This document shows, one piece after another, positions 32,801 to 42,804 of a stretch of DNA of 64,000 bases. This DNA comes from Lumbricus rubellus (taxonomy: Eukaryota > Annelida > Clitellata > Crassiclitellata > Lumbricidae): positions 31,095,453-31,159,452 of the forward strand of contig OX243811.1 in assembly GCA_945859605.1 (NCBI GenBank), written 5' to 3'. A program made the position numbers and the translations under genes. The notes beneath the pieces were generated by a model. That model was not told the DNA's origin, did not search any database, and saw nothing but the letters and a program-made list of their open reading frames with translations. Each line of letters starts with the position of its first letter. Within the stretch, counting starts at the first letter, position 1.

Positions 32801-33848
32801 TAAAATTTAAAAAATCTCCTAGGATTCTATCACAGCTTCATTTTGTGTTCATAAATTATTAAAGTATGTTTTTCTATATAACTAATTTTCCCCCATTTTT
32901 TATAATTTGATTGGATAGAGGGCCTACTTTAGTTTTGTTGCATTGTTTGCGCCAGGCCTCTAAAAAGTTAGTCCGGCACTGACTACAGTAGTTTGCTTTT
33001 TAACATGCTAGACTTTAAGGCCTGAGATTTCGCTCTCCAATGCCTCATGAAGTTAATTCAGGGTCTTTGCTCCATGAGTACTCAAAGTTAGCAAACTTGG
33101 CTACATTTTAAGATGTAATGTATAGCTGGTAGGGAAATTTTTTGAATTAATTTGGAATAACTTCATACAAATACAATTGTTTGCTAATTTTCCATGGTTG
33201 ACTGGTAGACCGGATTACTGGTCTAGTTCATTCAATTTTCGAAATTGAGCTGTGCTGCAATAATCAAAATATACTTACGAGTGACCAAGTTTATAGTACA
33301 GCTGAAGTCCTTCCTTCACATCTTAGTCATGAATGCGATGCTGTTGATGATTGATGACTGCCTGTTTGTCCGACTATTGTGATTGCTTCTTACCTCTGCA
33401 TTTGGGTTCACGTTCCAGTTATGAAGTTGATCGGTTGTTGAGGCATATTATTGAGGAGGAGAAGTTGTCGGGTTGTTGAACTATTTATTGTTAGGACGTC
33501 AGTTCAATATATTCTCCAAAGTTCAGAGTATTGCCTCTGAGAACCTTTACAATTAAATTATAGTTACTATGTTGTCAATAAATACATTGATTAAATCTTA
33601 ATCATTATGACTGTCTTTAATAAATACATTAATTCAATCATGGTGATTCTGCTTTTAACTGATGTTTTTCTTTTGGTTTTTACAGGATGCTTCAGTCAGA
33701 TTCATTGCTCTCGAAAACAGTTGGAAAGACGTTGCCATTTGAATTTGCGGTTGGATTAAACGGCAGGATTTGGATCAATGGACGTTCGACCCAGGAAACA
33801 ATAGAAATTGTCCGAAGAATTAGTGACGCTGAAGTACTGCGACAGTAA
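29874..33848 (+). CDS. EXOSC3: EXOSC3, exosome complex component RRP40
   Basis: RRP40 is one of the three S1/KH cap proteins of the RNA exosome, which degrades and trims RNA in the nucleus and cytoplasm. Coding exons: 29874-30062, 30696-30845, 31160-31311, 33686-33848; all junctions are GT..AG and in phase, giving 217 residues. The N-terminal part has VVLPGDPV and GPGLRQESN. The S1 domain starts [16 protein letters not shown] at residue 64 and contains [20 protein letters not shown] and [15 protein letters not shown]. The last exon carries the KH-type domain with VGLNGRIWI, the GxNG motif specific to Rrp40. Human EXOSC3 is longer (275 aa), mainly at the N-terminus and in the linker. The ATG at 29,874 is the first in frame, and it follows a splice-acceptor-like CAG. 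Intron 3 is expanded by transposons. Confidence 0.97.
30458..30525 (-). repeat. SINE tail fragment in EXOSC3 intron 1
   Basis: TATAGCGCCCCTTC, then ACTCAGAGGCGCTCC, is the reverse complement of the 3' part of the SINE at 16,119-16,346. The head is absent. Confidence 0.65.
31371..31620. mobile_element. hAT-type MITE (250 bp) with perfect 8-bp target duplication
   Basis: The element begins CAGGGCTGAAAGTG and ends CACTTTCAGCCCTG, perfect 14-bp inverted termini. It is flanked on both sides by CTTAAGAA (31,363-31,370 and 31,621-31,628). An 8-bp duplication and a CAGGG terminus are typical of hAT elements. It carries no transposase. A solitary end of the same family (GACCCGGCTCACTTTTAGCCCTG at the right side) lies at 34,045-34,122. 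Confidence 0.93.
31967..32981. mobile_element. hAT-type transposon (1,015 bp), deleted, with transposase remnant
   Basis: Termini CAGTGCCAGATTAACT and AGTTAGTCCGGCACTG are inverted repeats (14 of 16 matches). The flanks carry a perfect 8-bp duplication, ACTACAGT (31,959-31,966 and 32,982-32,989), the hAT signature. Inside, 32,479-32,781 is open on the plus strand and encodes a helix-rich segment ([18 protein letters not shown], then [14 protein letters not shown]) resembling the pre-catalytic region of hAT/ZMYM1-type transposases. DDE residues and the dimerisation domain are absent, so the element is non-autonomous. Confidence 0.92.
32479..32781 (+). pseudogene. hAT (ZMYM1-like) transposase fragment
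   Basis: An open stretch of about 100 codons within the deleted hAT element; it does not begin with a proper ATG (TTG). The helical [12 protein letters not shown] and LLEFLTSQR pattern, followed by a basic tail (ARCPKRKAD), is what I associate with the middle part of ZMYM1/TTF-type hAT transposases. No zinc finger or catalytic block is present. Function is unlikely. Confidence 0.6.
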
Positions 33849-34044
33849 CAATGCTGATTACAGACAGTTGTAAAATATGCAAATTTTAGCTAAGTAAAAT
33901 GTAATAGACCGCGCTAAGAAGACGAATCTGTTGTTTGAAGATGTTTTAATTTCATGCTGCAACAGAGTTCTCAGTTCCTGATCAATTTGTATTCAGAGTT
34001 TGTATCCTGTGTTTGTTTGAGGTGTTCTACAGTTCAGCATCCAA

Positions 34045-34122
34045 TCAGGCAAACCCGGGTAAAAACCTGGCCAAAGGCAGGTCACGAATGCTGGGTCACA
34101 GACCCGGCTCACTTTTAGCCCT
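34045..34122. mobile_element. Partial copy of hAT MITE family
   Basis: Contains AGACCCGGCTCACTTTTAGC and CCTG at its end, matching the right half of the element at 31,371-31,620 with one terminal substitution. The left terminus is missing. Confidence 0.7.
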
Positions 34123-34234
34123 GCACTGATAATTTCTTTTTGAGTTTCCACAGTGCAGGGTAGCACTTTAAGATGTCATCTAACAAAATTACTCGATTAT
34201 TTAAGTGCTGAGAAAAAGATTGGTTTCAGATTTA

Positions 34235-34240
34235 AATAAA
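34235..34240 (+). promoter_or_regulatory. Possible polyadenylation signal of EXOSC3
   Basis: AATAAA about 390 bases after the EXOSC3 stop codon, within TTTAAATAAATAAG. It is the nearest clear hexamer downstream in the 3' region. No transcript evidence is available. Confidence 0.35.
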
Positions 34241-35459
34241 TAAGAATAGAATTAGGCCTACAGTAATTATTTCTTTACATATCAAGTTCAGCAACAATGT
34301 TCTGCTGCTGCTGGACTATTATGATTAATAATTGCAGACGTGAGTACAGTTATATATAAGCTTCATTTGCAGCATTGGAATCGGCTTATCCTTGTTGCCC
34401 AAGACGGTCCTGAATTGCTGACCAGGTCACAATTAGCAGAAATTGTAATGACTCATGAATGGTACACAAAAAACATGCAAGAACTACCAAACTATCAAAA
34501 TTGGGAAGCAATGTAGTGATGTTGTGCTAAGTGTCCAAGGAGCAAAACAGTTTGAAATTTGAAAAATGGCACTAGAGAGAAGCCACAAATTCAATTGTGC
34601 AAAAATGGTATTCATACAAATGTTAAAAGTAAATTACACTCCATAATTTATAATGATCATGGTATCATATATTATGGCAGTAAATAATAACATTTATGAT
34701 CGTATATTAAATGAGTAATTATAAGTTTATATCACGATATATTATAAACAGTTCATGCAAAACAATAACGTATTAACTAAAAACTATTATTTTGTCAAAT
34801 TTTCGGGAGGGTATATCATTTTATGAGTACCGGTAGGTGAAGACTGGAGAATGCCATAGATATTAAACACACCCATCTGTATTCAACTGCAACACTAGAC
34901 CTACATACATAGTTTTGAATGATTTTTATAACGCAACCACCTTCACCAAATGTCACAGTGCATGGACCCATTATAATAGTTGACTCCCGATATACGTCTC
35001 TGCGACTTCGATACTACTTAGTATTTAGCGATTTTATAAGGCGACATTCTTCACTATGAATCACTATGAATGTGTTCACGTGAGCGTTCGTTATCAAGAT
35101 TCCTGTGCATGAACCTTCCTGAGCCGTTTTCACCATAGGATAGGTGCAAACGGTGCGGCACACCAAGGACTCACTCCTCCACCGAATTTTGTTGCTAGGT
35201 CCTATTTCCTAAATGTTGTGGCCTATAAAAATCTCTGCAACACCGTACACGGGGCCCATGTGGTAGACCTACCTTTATGCACCGACATTCGCAGAACCTT
35301 ATCAACGGCCCTAGGCCTATAGCTGGACCCTTGGTAGCTCCAAGTCTCCATCTGAATCTGACTTCTAGTCAGTGTAGTCCCGAATTGAATGCGATCCAGC
35401 ATAATTATAGGCCTACATTAATTTCCTACACCGCTGCCTAATCCACTATAGAGGCCTAT

Positions 35460-37136
35460 TTAATTGTTCCTAGCATACTGAACGAGCGACCGTTGTAACC
35501 TTTTCACCCGAGGTCGAGTACGGCCACGGTGGCGGCAGCAGCAGCAGACGAGCCGGTGAAAAGCCTTGCGGAAGTCGTTAGAGCAGAGACCGTACAGCAG
35601 AGGGTTGACCGCCGAGTTGCAGTAGCCGAGCCAGAAGAAGACGGCGAAGACGGTGTGCGGCGTACAGTCGACGCAGAACGCTCCCAACAGATAGACGGTG
35701 AAGAACGGCGCCCAGCAGAGAACGAAGCACCCGACGACGATGCCCACCGTCTTCGCCGCCTTCTTCTCGCGGTTCAGTCGACGAAGCTGGTTTCGAACCT
35801 GGAAGACGGTCTTCGTCGTCGTATTTCGCGATCCTCCTCCTCCAACTTGTCCTACTTGTCCTCCTCCTTGTCCTCCTGCTCCTTGTCCTCCTCCTTGTCC
35901 TGCTCCTCCTGCGCCGCCGCTACTGCTAGCGACATCTGGAGACGACGGTTCCGATCCGGCGATCGAGCAAAGACTTTCGGCTGACGGAAGAACGTAGACG
36001 GAGGACCGGAAGTGAAACGGGTCTAGGGCCAGCTGAGATCGCAGCTGGGTCATTCGACGTGATGACGACGCACCCTCTGTGATCCCACTGCAGCTCTGCA
36101 TTGACATGCATGCGACACTTGAGTTACTACTACCACCGCGGTGAACGCGAAGGGTAAGGTCGCGGGGCGCCGCCGCCGCCGATGATGATGACGGGGTACC
36201 TGTAGACGTGGGACATTTCGTGGCAACCACCCCTCGGCGCAGTGCACTGGTGGCGATGATGGCCGTGCGGTAGATGCGGATGTAGAAGAAGACCATGAAG
36301 AGCATTGGAAGCCAGAAGGACCCGGACGCAGAGTAGATGATGTAGCTTGCCTCCGACGTCAGTGCGCACTTCGGAGGTGCGTGCGAACAGTCCTCCGTGT
36401 GAGAAGAGTCAGAGGCGCTCTGAAGATGATCTTCCTTGAACGTGGTAGATCGAGCGTGTCCGGGATAGCGAACTGTCGAGTTGCACGACATGCCGGTAAC
36501 CAACTCGAGATCAGTAGTCCAGTTCGCTGTGGCGCTAGGCTCTTCCATTCGGGTGTTGTTTGACGCGTGGTCGTTGCTGGCATTTTCGTTCCAGCCGAGG
36601 AGTGGCGGAATGGCAATGCAGAAGGACAGCACCCAGACGACAACGACAAACACCCGGGCTCTGGATCGGGTCATCAGCGCCGGGTATCGGATCGGTCGGC
36701 TGACGGCGAGGAATCTATCGAGGCTGATGGCGCAGAGGTTGAGGATGGACGCCGTGCACAGCCAGACGTCAATGGCCAGCCACGCGCTGCACCAGACCAT
36801 TCCAAACGGCCAGTAGCCCAGCACCTCGTTGGCGCTCGAAAACGGAAGCACGGCCAACCCGAGCAGGAGGTCGGCCACGGCGAGGGAGATGATGAAGGTG
36901 TTGGTGACGGAACGCAACTTCCGGTCGGTGAGGACGGACACGATGACGAGGCTGTTTCCGGCGATCACCAGCAGGTCCAGAGCCACCAGCAAGGTCACCG
37001 GAAGTCCGAAGCTGACGACGGAGGTCAGAGCATCCATGGCTTCGTCACGTTCAGTTGGACAGGTGACTGAGCGGATGGACAGGCTACAGTCGTCTGAAGT
37101 GACCCAACTGTGTGCTCGCCAGTCGTTCATGGCCAT
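35460..37136 (-). CDS. Class-A biogenic amine GPCR, octopamine/alpha-adrenergic-like (intronless)
   Basis: A complete 558-residue seven-transmembrane receptor from an ATG (37136-37134) to TAA at 35462-35460. TM1 is at about 42-66 with N61; TM2 has SLAVADLL with D89; TM3 has WLAIDVWLCTASILNLC with the amine-binding Asp D123 (3.32). The G-protein motif is D140-R141-F142, so DRF replaces the usual DRY. TM5 keeps two agonist-contact serines in YSASGSFWLP. TM6 has CWAPFF (474-479) and TM7 has FWLGYCNSAVNPLLYG. Extracellular loop 2 is long and has four N-glycosylation sequons. Loop 3 (about 290-455) is Ser- and Gly/Gln-rich. CCCC (531-534) is a probable palmitoylation site. DVWLCTASILNLCAISLDR and FWLGYCNSA recall OAMB-type octopamine receptors, but D1-like, adrenergic or an orphan amine type cannot be excluded. 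It should couple to G proteins at the plasma membrane. Confidence 0.95.
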   Translation of the reverse strand: MAMNDWRAHSWVTSDDCSLSIRSVTCPTERDEAMDALTSVVSFGLPVTLLVALDLLVIAGNSLVIVSVLTDRKLRSVTNTFIISLAVADLLLGLAVLPFSSANEVLGYWPFGMVWCSAWLAIDVWLCTASILNLCAISLDRFLAVSRPIRYPALMTRSRARVFVVVVWVLSFCIAIPPLLGWNENASNDHASNNTRMEEPSATANWTTDLELVTGMSCNSTVRYPGHARSTTFKEDHLQSASDSSHTEDCSHAPPKCALTSEASYIIYSASGSFWLPMLFMVFFYIRIYRTAIIATSALRRGVVATKCPTSTGTPSSSSAAAAPRDLTLRVHRGGSSNSSVACMSMQSCSGITEGASSSRRMTQLRSQLALDPFHFRSSVYVLPSAESLCSIAGSEPSSPDVASSSGGAGGAGQGGGQGAGGQGGGQVGQVGGGGSRNTTTKTVFQVRNQLRRLNREKKAAKTVGIVVGCFVLCWAPFFTVYLLGAFCVDCTPHTVFAVFFWLGYCNSAVNPLLYGLCSNDFRKAFHRLVCCCCRHRGRTRPRVKRLQRSLVQYARNN

Positions 37137-37395
37137 AGGCCTTTATTTTGGAGGCATTCAACTGCAAACTGAAAGCAACGAACGTTTTTCATTGAAGGCC
37201 CTCATCTCGATGCAGAATTAGGCCTATACGGCTCTACGACAAGAGAGGGTGGGCTATAGGCCCTAGACTAATCTTCTGTTTGAAAACAATCGTAACCATA
37301 TCTGCGTGTAGCCTATACCCACTGTTTGAAAACAATCGAAGCCATAGGTCTATATAGACCTGCGTCTGCTCTTTTGTTTGACAATAATTATCAAC
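37137..37395. repeat. Left part of 40-bp satellite array
   Basis: From about 37,265 the sequence shows degenerate units of the satellite seen at 38,385-39,372 (CTGTTTGAAAACAATCG followed by CCATA). The array is cut at 37,395 by a transposon. The first 130 bases are unique sequence upstream of the GPCR start codon. Confidence 0.8.
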
Positions 37396-38372
37396 TAGGG
37401 CTGTTGATTTAATCGCGTTAACGCGTGCGATTAACGCGTTAAAAAAATTTGCGATTAAAAATTTTAACGCATTAATCGCACGCGTTAATTAGATCTGATT
37501 AAAATGGAATCAGAGGCAGAAAAACTCGTTTTAAACGGAAGGCTCATACTTAAAACTAGTGATACATTCTTTGGCAATAATTCCAAAAAAGAATTTGAGT
37601 ATAATTATCGTAGCAATTCTTGCTCAATCATCGCCTGCACCCGAACCATAACATATGCAATTAGGCATTTAACGCTAGCGATGAGCCGTCGATATCGGCC
37701 GCATCGCTTCGTCCACTAAGGTTGTTTCTTCACCCCGTCAGACTACGTTGGTTGAACTCCAGGAGATGGCGAGACCAATGGATCCAGGTTTCAAATGGTA
37801 AAATGTTTACAGAAGGACAACTGAGACGAAGTTTGGCAAGAACCGCAACCTCTTGTGAAACATTGTGACCAAATAATGAGATTCAATAGTAGACCTACCA
37901 TTGTTAATTAATAATCCCTTGAACCGACCAATGTAAATAAACTGGTCTGCCTATACAATTGTCTGAATAAACAATTAATTTTATAGTCAGAAAACGTTTG
38001 TCTAATGTTCACATTAATTTTAGGCCTAGGCCGATATCATTTTAATTAAAGCTAGGTGGCTCAAATGAAAAAATAACGGATTTTGAACAGTTGACTGCTT
38101 TGAACTGTTTTTCAATTTTGTCTGTCATACAAAACTGCTCAATAAACTAAATGCAGAAATTCAATGGGCCTCAGCCAAAGGTTACTGAATATGTTTGCAA
38201 TAGAAAGAATGCATTCAGACATTGAAATTTTATGCTTCAGGGGTCCTTAGAAAATAGTAAGATTAATATATTTGACGGAAATGCATTGCGATTAATTTGC
38301 AGTTAATTGCGATTAAAAAAATTAATCGCGCGATTAATTTCGATTAAAATTTTTAATCGAACAACAGCCCTA
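37396..38372. mobile_element. hAT-like non-autonomous element inserted in satellite
   Basis: Begins TAGGGCTGTTGATT and ends with the complement, AACAACAGCCCTA. Both ends are followed inward by dense arrays of the short motif CGATTAA/TTAATCG, including GCGTTAACGCG. Flanks are TTATCAAC and ATTTCAAC (6 of 8 matching), a degenerate 8-bp duplication. A 71-codon open stretch inside resembles nothing I know. The TAGGGCTGT terminus with an internal poly-(TTAATCG) arm is typical of hAT MITEs. Confidence 0.75.
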
Positions 38373-38384
38373 ATTTCAACCATA

Positions 38385-39372
38385 GGCCTATCTAGCCTAC
38401 GTATGCGCTTTTGTATGAAAACAATCGTTATCATATCTAGGCTACGTATACACTTCTGCTTGAAAACAATCGTAACCATATCTATAGCCTATGTATAGCC
38501 TACTCTTCTGTTTGAAAACAATCGTCACCATAGCTACGTATGCTCTTCTGTTTGAAATCAATCGTAACCATATCTACGTATGCTCTTCTGTTTGAAATCA
38601 ATCGTAACCATATCTACGTATGCTCTTCTGTTTGAAAACAATCGTCACCATAGCTACGTATGCTCTTCTGTTTGAAATCAATCGTAACCATATCTATAGG
38701 CCCTACGTGTGCTCTTCTGTTTGAAATCAATCGCAACCATATCTACGTATGCTCTTCTATTTGAAAACAATGGTCACCATATCTACGTATGCTCTTCTGT
38801 TTTAAAACAATCGCAACCATATCTACGTATGCTCTTCTGTTTGAAAGCAATCGTAACCATATCTACGTATGCTCTTCTGTTTGAAGATAATCGTAACCAT
38901 ATCTACGTATACTCTTCTGTTTGAAAACAATCGTCACCATAATAATCTACGTATGCTCTTCTGTTTTAAAACAATTGTCACCATATCTACGTATGCTGTT
39001 CTGTTTGAAAACAATCGTCACCATAGCTACGTAATTACGTATACACTTCTATTTGAAAACAATCGTCACCATATCTACGTATGCTCTTCTGTTTGAAGAC
39101 AATCGTAACCATATCTAGGCCTACGTATGCTCTTCTGTTTGAAGACAATCGTGATCATATCTACGTATGCTCTTCTGTTTGAAAACAATCGTAACCGTAT
39201 CTACGTATGCTCTTCTGTTTGAAAACAATCGTTACCATATCTACGTATGCTCTTCTGTTTGAAAACAATCGTTACCATAGCTACGTATAGCCTGCTCTTC
39301 TGTTTGAAAAAATTCGCAACCATAATTTGTCTACGTATGCTCTTCTGTTTGAAAACAATCGCAACCATATGT
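38385..39372. repeat. 40-bp satellite array, about 25 units
   Basis: Tandem units of about 40 bp, each containing TCTACGTATGCTCTTCTGTT, then TGAAAACAATCG, then TAACCATA. Units vary at several positions (GTAACC/GTCACC/GCAACC; occasional insertions of AGGCC). Spurious open frames with recurring LFCLKTIVTISTYA-like peptides result. It is contiguous with 37,265-37,395 across the inserted transposon. Confidence 0.93.
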
Positions 39373-40919
39373 ATTTATTATACTGTAAAATTTTCTTTAT
39401 ATGTAATCATCGTTAGTCATGCATATTGGACAGCTTTGTAGAAACGCAGATAGAAACCTCATCACTGCAGTCTTGACGGACCCGAGCCATGTCCTCAACC
39501 CGCTCTCCCTCCTTGTTTGTATGTGCACTTGTTATAGCGCTTATTCCCTCCTTATCCCTATTCCATGCGTCCCAGAACGAATGACCGAATTGTCCCACGG
39601 AGGGCAGCTTAACAGTGCTTAATCTCTTGTGCGGTAATGCAGTTGGATAGAGAATAAACTTACTTGTGTGAAGTTGTGTCATAAATTCTAGCAGGTCTTA
39701 ATAAGCAAAAGAGCGTGAAGTGGTCGGCTGCTGTTTAAATCGGTTGAGATAAATCAGGTTAGGAGGATTCGAACGGATGGAAACGAAAAGAGCGACGCGG
39801 TGAAGATCGCTTCCTCGTGAAACTGATCCTCTTCGGTCTTGACCTCTAGACCGGTCACCAGAGGTCGCGTCGAGTGCGGCTGATGACCGATGAGTGGAGG
39901 GCTGAGGGGTCGACGCCTGTCGATCTTTAGCGCTGCAGCAGAGTTTAGCCACGTAAAGCAGGTTTAAGAAGGATGGAGATTGCCAGCAGCCGTAGGAAGA
40001 GGCGGATGTGTAGCAGATGATGGAGAAAGCAGAAAGACGTGAAAACAGGCAGACAGACAGACAAACGGAAAGAACGGATCCGGAAAGACAGACTGACGGA
40101 CAGATAGACTGAGAGGCAGATAATAAAATATGCACAATAGTCAGAAATTCAATTTTCCACATTATTTTATCCAGTGATTAGCTTACAGATTCTCTTACCG
40201 CTAAATTCCGACAAGTTTTCTTCATCTTTCTCGTCCATACTCTTACAGTTCCACGCTCCTTTGCTTCTTCCTCTCACAATATTATTATCTCTACCGCTTC
40301 TTTCCATTCTTTTAAATGTCCATATTCTGTGAGGTTTGCCTGACGCCTCAACTCCCGCAAAGTCTTTGGCAAGGCTCGAAACTGCACAACGTTCTCCGTT
40401 GAAATCCATTGGGTCAATGTGACGGCATCCATCTTTTCATTTATCCCTTCTCCATCTCTTCAATCTTCCACCCTTCGTGTCTCCTCACTCCATCCGTCAC
40501 TCCGTCCACCCTTCGTCCACCCTCCCACCCTGTCTTCCACCCAGTCTCCCGCCATGCAGTCTCTTTCCGTCTATCAGCCTATCTTCCCATCTCCATAGCT
40601 GTCGTCCGCAATTATTAATTCCATCCGTCGTGTTCCTATTTGCCTCAACCGATGATTGGTCAAGTATCGTCCCCAGATGGCGGCCAGACGAGTGTCACCG
40701 GTTGCTAAGCTACTGTGACTTGGCGTCAAGAGCCACTGCGTCACGTCCTTATCAGCGGAAGACGTCATTCAGACCACATACACATGTCCACACCGAACCA
40801 AATCCTCCGCCTTCCGTAGACGTCGCCTCTCCCTCCCTCCCTCCATCCATCCTTCTCTTCTTCCTCGTCCATCCAGCTGCAGTTTTCTTCTCCTCTTTTT
40901 CTTTCGTCCTTTGGCTGTT

Positions 40920-41070
40920 TATCTGTGTCCTTGTCTGTCTCTGTATGTCTCTGTTTTTGTCTCTGTCTATGTCTCTGTCTCTCTGTCTTTGTCTCTGTCC
41001 ATGTCTCTGTCTCTCTGTCTTTGTCTCTGTCTATGTCTCTGTCTCTCTGTCTTTCTCTCTTTCTTTCTCT
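40920..41070. repeat. (TGTCTC)n low-complexity tract
   Basis: Runs of TGTCTCTGTCT with interspersed TTTG, about 150 bp. Confidence 0.9.
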
Positions 41071-41379
41071 CGTCTTAATGCTTTCCCCTCCTTCAACTAT
41101 AGCCTAATAATATTTCAATTTCACCATTCCTCTAGACTCCTCTTCCTTCGTCATTTTTCTTCTCCTCTTCTCCTTTTCCTTTTCTCTGATCATAATTATA
41201 CCTAGATATGGTGCTCGGTGCTAAGTTCAACTCAATTGCACTTTAGTCAACTAGTAGAATGCAATGGAGTTTAGCTATAGTTTGCAAAATTCTTATAATA
41301 TACAACGCAGTCGCAGGTCAATGTAAGAGAAAAGTAGAGCGCAGTTCATTTCCATTCTGTTAGCCTACATGTGCAGAGA

Positions 41380-41515
41380 CGTCAGAGAAAACCTGAAAGA
41401 GATGAATATTGACATGTCAAGAGCAAAGGATCACATCGGAAACAGAGAAATTTGGAGAAGTCATGTGGAAGCCTCATCGTCGTCACTCGACTGACGGAAG
41501 AGAATAAAGAAGAAG
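41380..41515 (+). repeat. LINE 3' remnant
   Basis: Encodes VRENLKEMNIDMSRAKD, then NREIWRSHVEASSSSLD and a stop, the same ending as the fragment at 5,395-5,585. It is followed by an (AGA)n stretch. Confidence 0.65.
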
Positions 41516-42804
41516 AAGAAGACATGTGCAGTAGGCTACTGTTGTCCATTTCAAAATTACACACTGCATTCAATGTCATTTATTTTAATTGAATACAATG
41601 TAGCCTACATCATGCAACCCAGGTTAGTCCTTGAATATATATACAGTGCATGTAGACCTATTGCGAGTCCATGGTTTTAAGTTGAGCAAAATTACGGTTA
41701 GTTGACTCAACTTGACTGGAATTTCTGGAAGGTGATATATAACCCGATAAACGCTCCTTTTTCGTGGTTCTACTATAATTGGCAAAGCCAAAATTAGAAT
41801 CTGGACAACATACAAAACGACAGCGTCGTTGGAACAAAAAGACGAGCGATGTATGAATATGATCGCCACTTTAACATAATAATTGCTTTTCTAGAAGTCG
41901 TGCCTAAAAACTTAAGAGCCGGTTTTATTCCACAGAATTGTCATTATTCAAAGAGGGCATTAAATCATTAGCCTTATCCATTATAATCAAACCTAAAACT
42001 AGAACTGTTCTTGGTGATCGAGTTTTTCTGGATTAACCCTCGTCGTACATCATCTGTCGATTGTTAATTGAAAGTCGTTTGTTTTTCAAATCGGTTATCC
42101 ATCGATCATGTTCTGTATGTATATTATATATAATATTATATGTAGGCTATTCTACACATACATTGTATAATACAAATGCGCAATCAGCTGATGCACATGT
42201 GCTATAGACATTGATGCAGCACAGAAGCTACAATTAACTTACGCTCATGCATTGCAGAATGCAGATGGTCAGTCTGGTTTTCTATACCGCAACCAGTCGG
42301 TTTTGGCAACATATGCGACGGCTGCCATGCTATAATCAGTAGGCCTATGCCAAATGTGTATAACGATTTGTTCTGGCCAACATAGTGCATTTACAACCAG
42401 GTATTAACTTTTATACACAACAGCCTTATAGGGCAGGCACTGTATGCATAATGCCCAGATACACAGCCGTCATGAGCGCAACTACCTGACAAGTTATATA
42501 GTGAAGACTGTGAAGTGTATTAGTGTAATACATGCAGCGGCGTAACAATATAGTATTGTCTTCACAGCCTTTGCCATGACAACCGTTTCCTTGGTCTGAA
42601 TTATTCGTCTGCCTCCTTACCTCAGCATCTTCATGTTCCATGGCGGTGTGCATCCAGCGCCTCCGTTGTCTTCATATATTGCACGCGGGATCGCCACTGT
42701 CGTCAGTCGAGAGGCAATCGGTAAACACGATGGAGAAATATTTATGGTGCTCTTAAATGAAATGTCTAACATCACCGGACACTCGTGTATGTATAGGCTA
42801 TCTA

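Larger units (their letters stand above)
33849..35459. other. Intergenic region downstream of EXOSC3 and of the amine GPCR
   Basis: The two genes converge here. It contains a partial hAT MITE end at 34,045-34,122, an AATAAA at 34,235-34,240, and AT-rich unique sequence. No open frame with recognisable content was seen. Confidence 0.6.
39373..42804. other. Intergenic region, pyrimidine-rich and repeat-derived
   Basis: No gene recognised. 40,440-40,560 and 40,800-41,090 are C/T-rich with (TGTCTC)n, which creates a long Ser/Leu/Pro-rich open frame on the plus strand that I do not accept. 41,380-41,515 is a LINE tail. 40,167-40,409 has an 80-codon open stretch on the minus strand with no recognisable motif. 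The rest is AT-rich unique sequence. Confidence 0.6.

Noticed and set aside
35529..37221. Several 60-167-codon frames on the plus strand opposite the amine receptor, and shadow frames on its own strand
   Set aside because: They are shadows of the GC-rich receptor coding sequence. The receptor frame has all seven helices and conserved motifs.
38385..39372. CRISPR-like regular repeats
   Set aside because: Units are contiguous 40-bp satellite repeats without unique spacers, in an animal genome.
40167..40409. Possible LINE endonuclease fragment on the minus strand
   Set aside because: A short GAWNCKSM stretch is faintly like the start of an APE endonuclease, but no other motif supports it.
40477..41205. 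242-codon Ser/Leu/Pro-rich open frame on the plus strand
   Set aside because: Composition follows C/T-rich sequence and (TGTCTC)n; no domain and no splice context.
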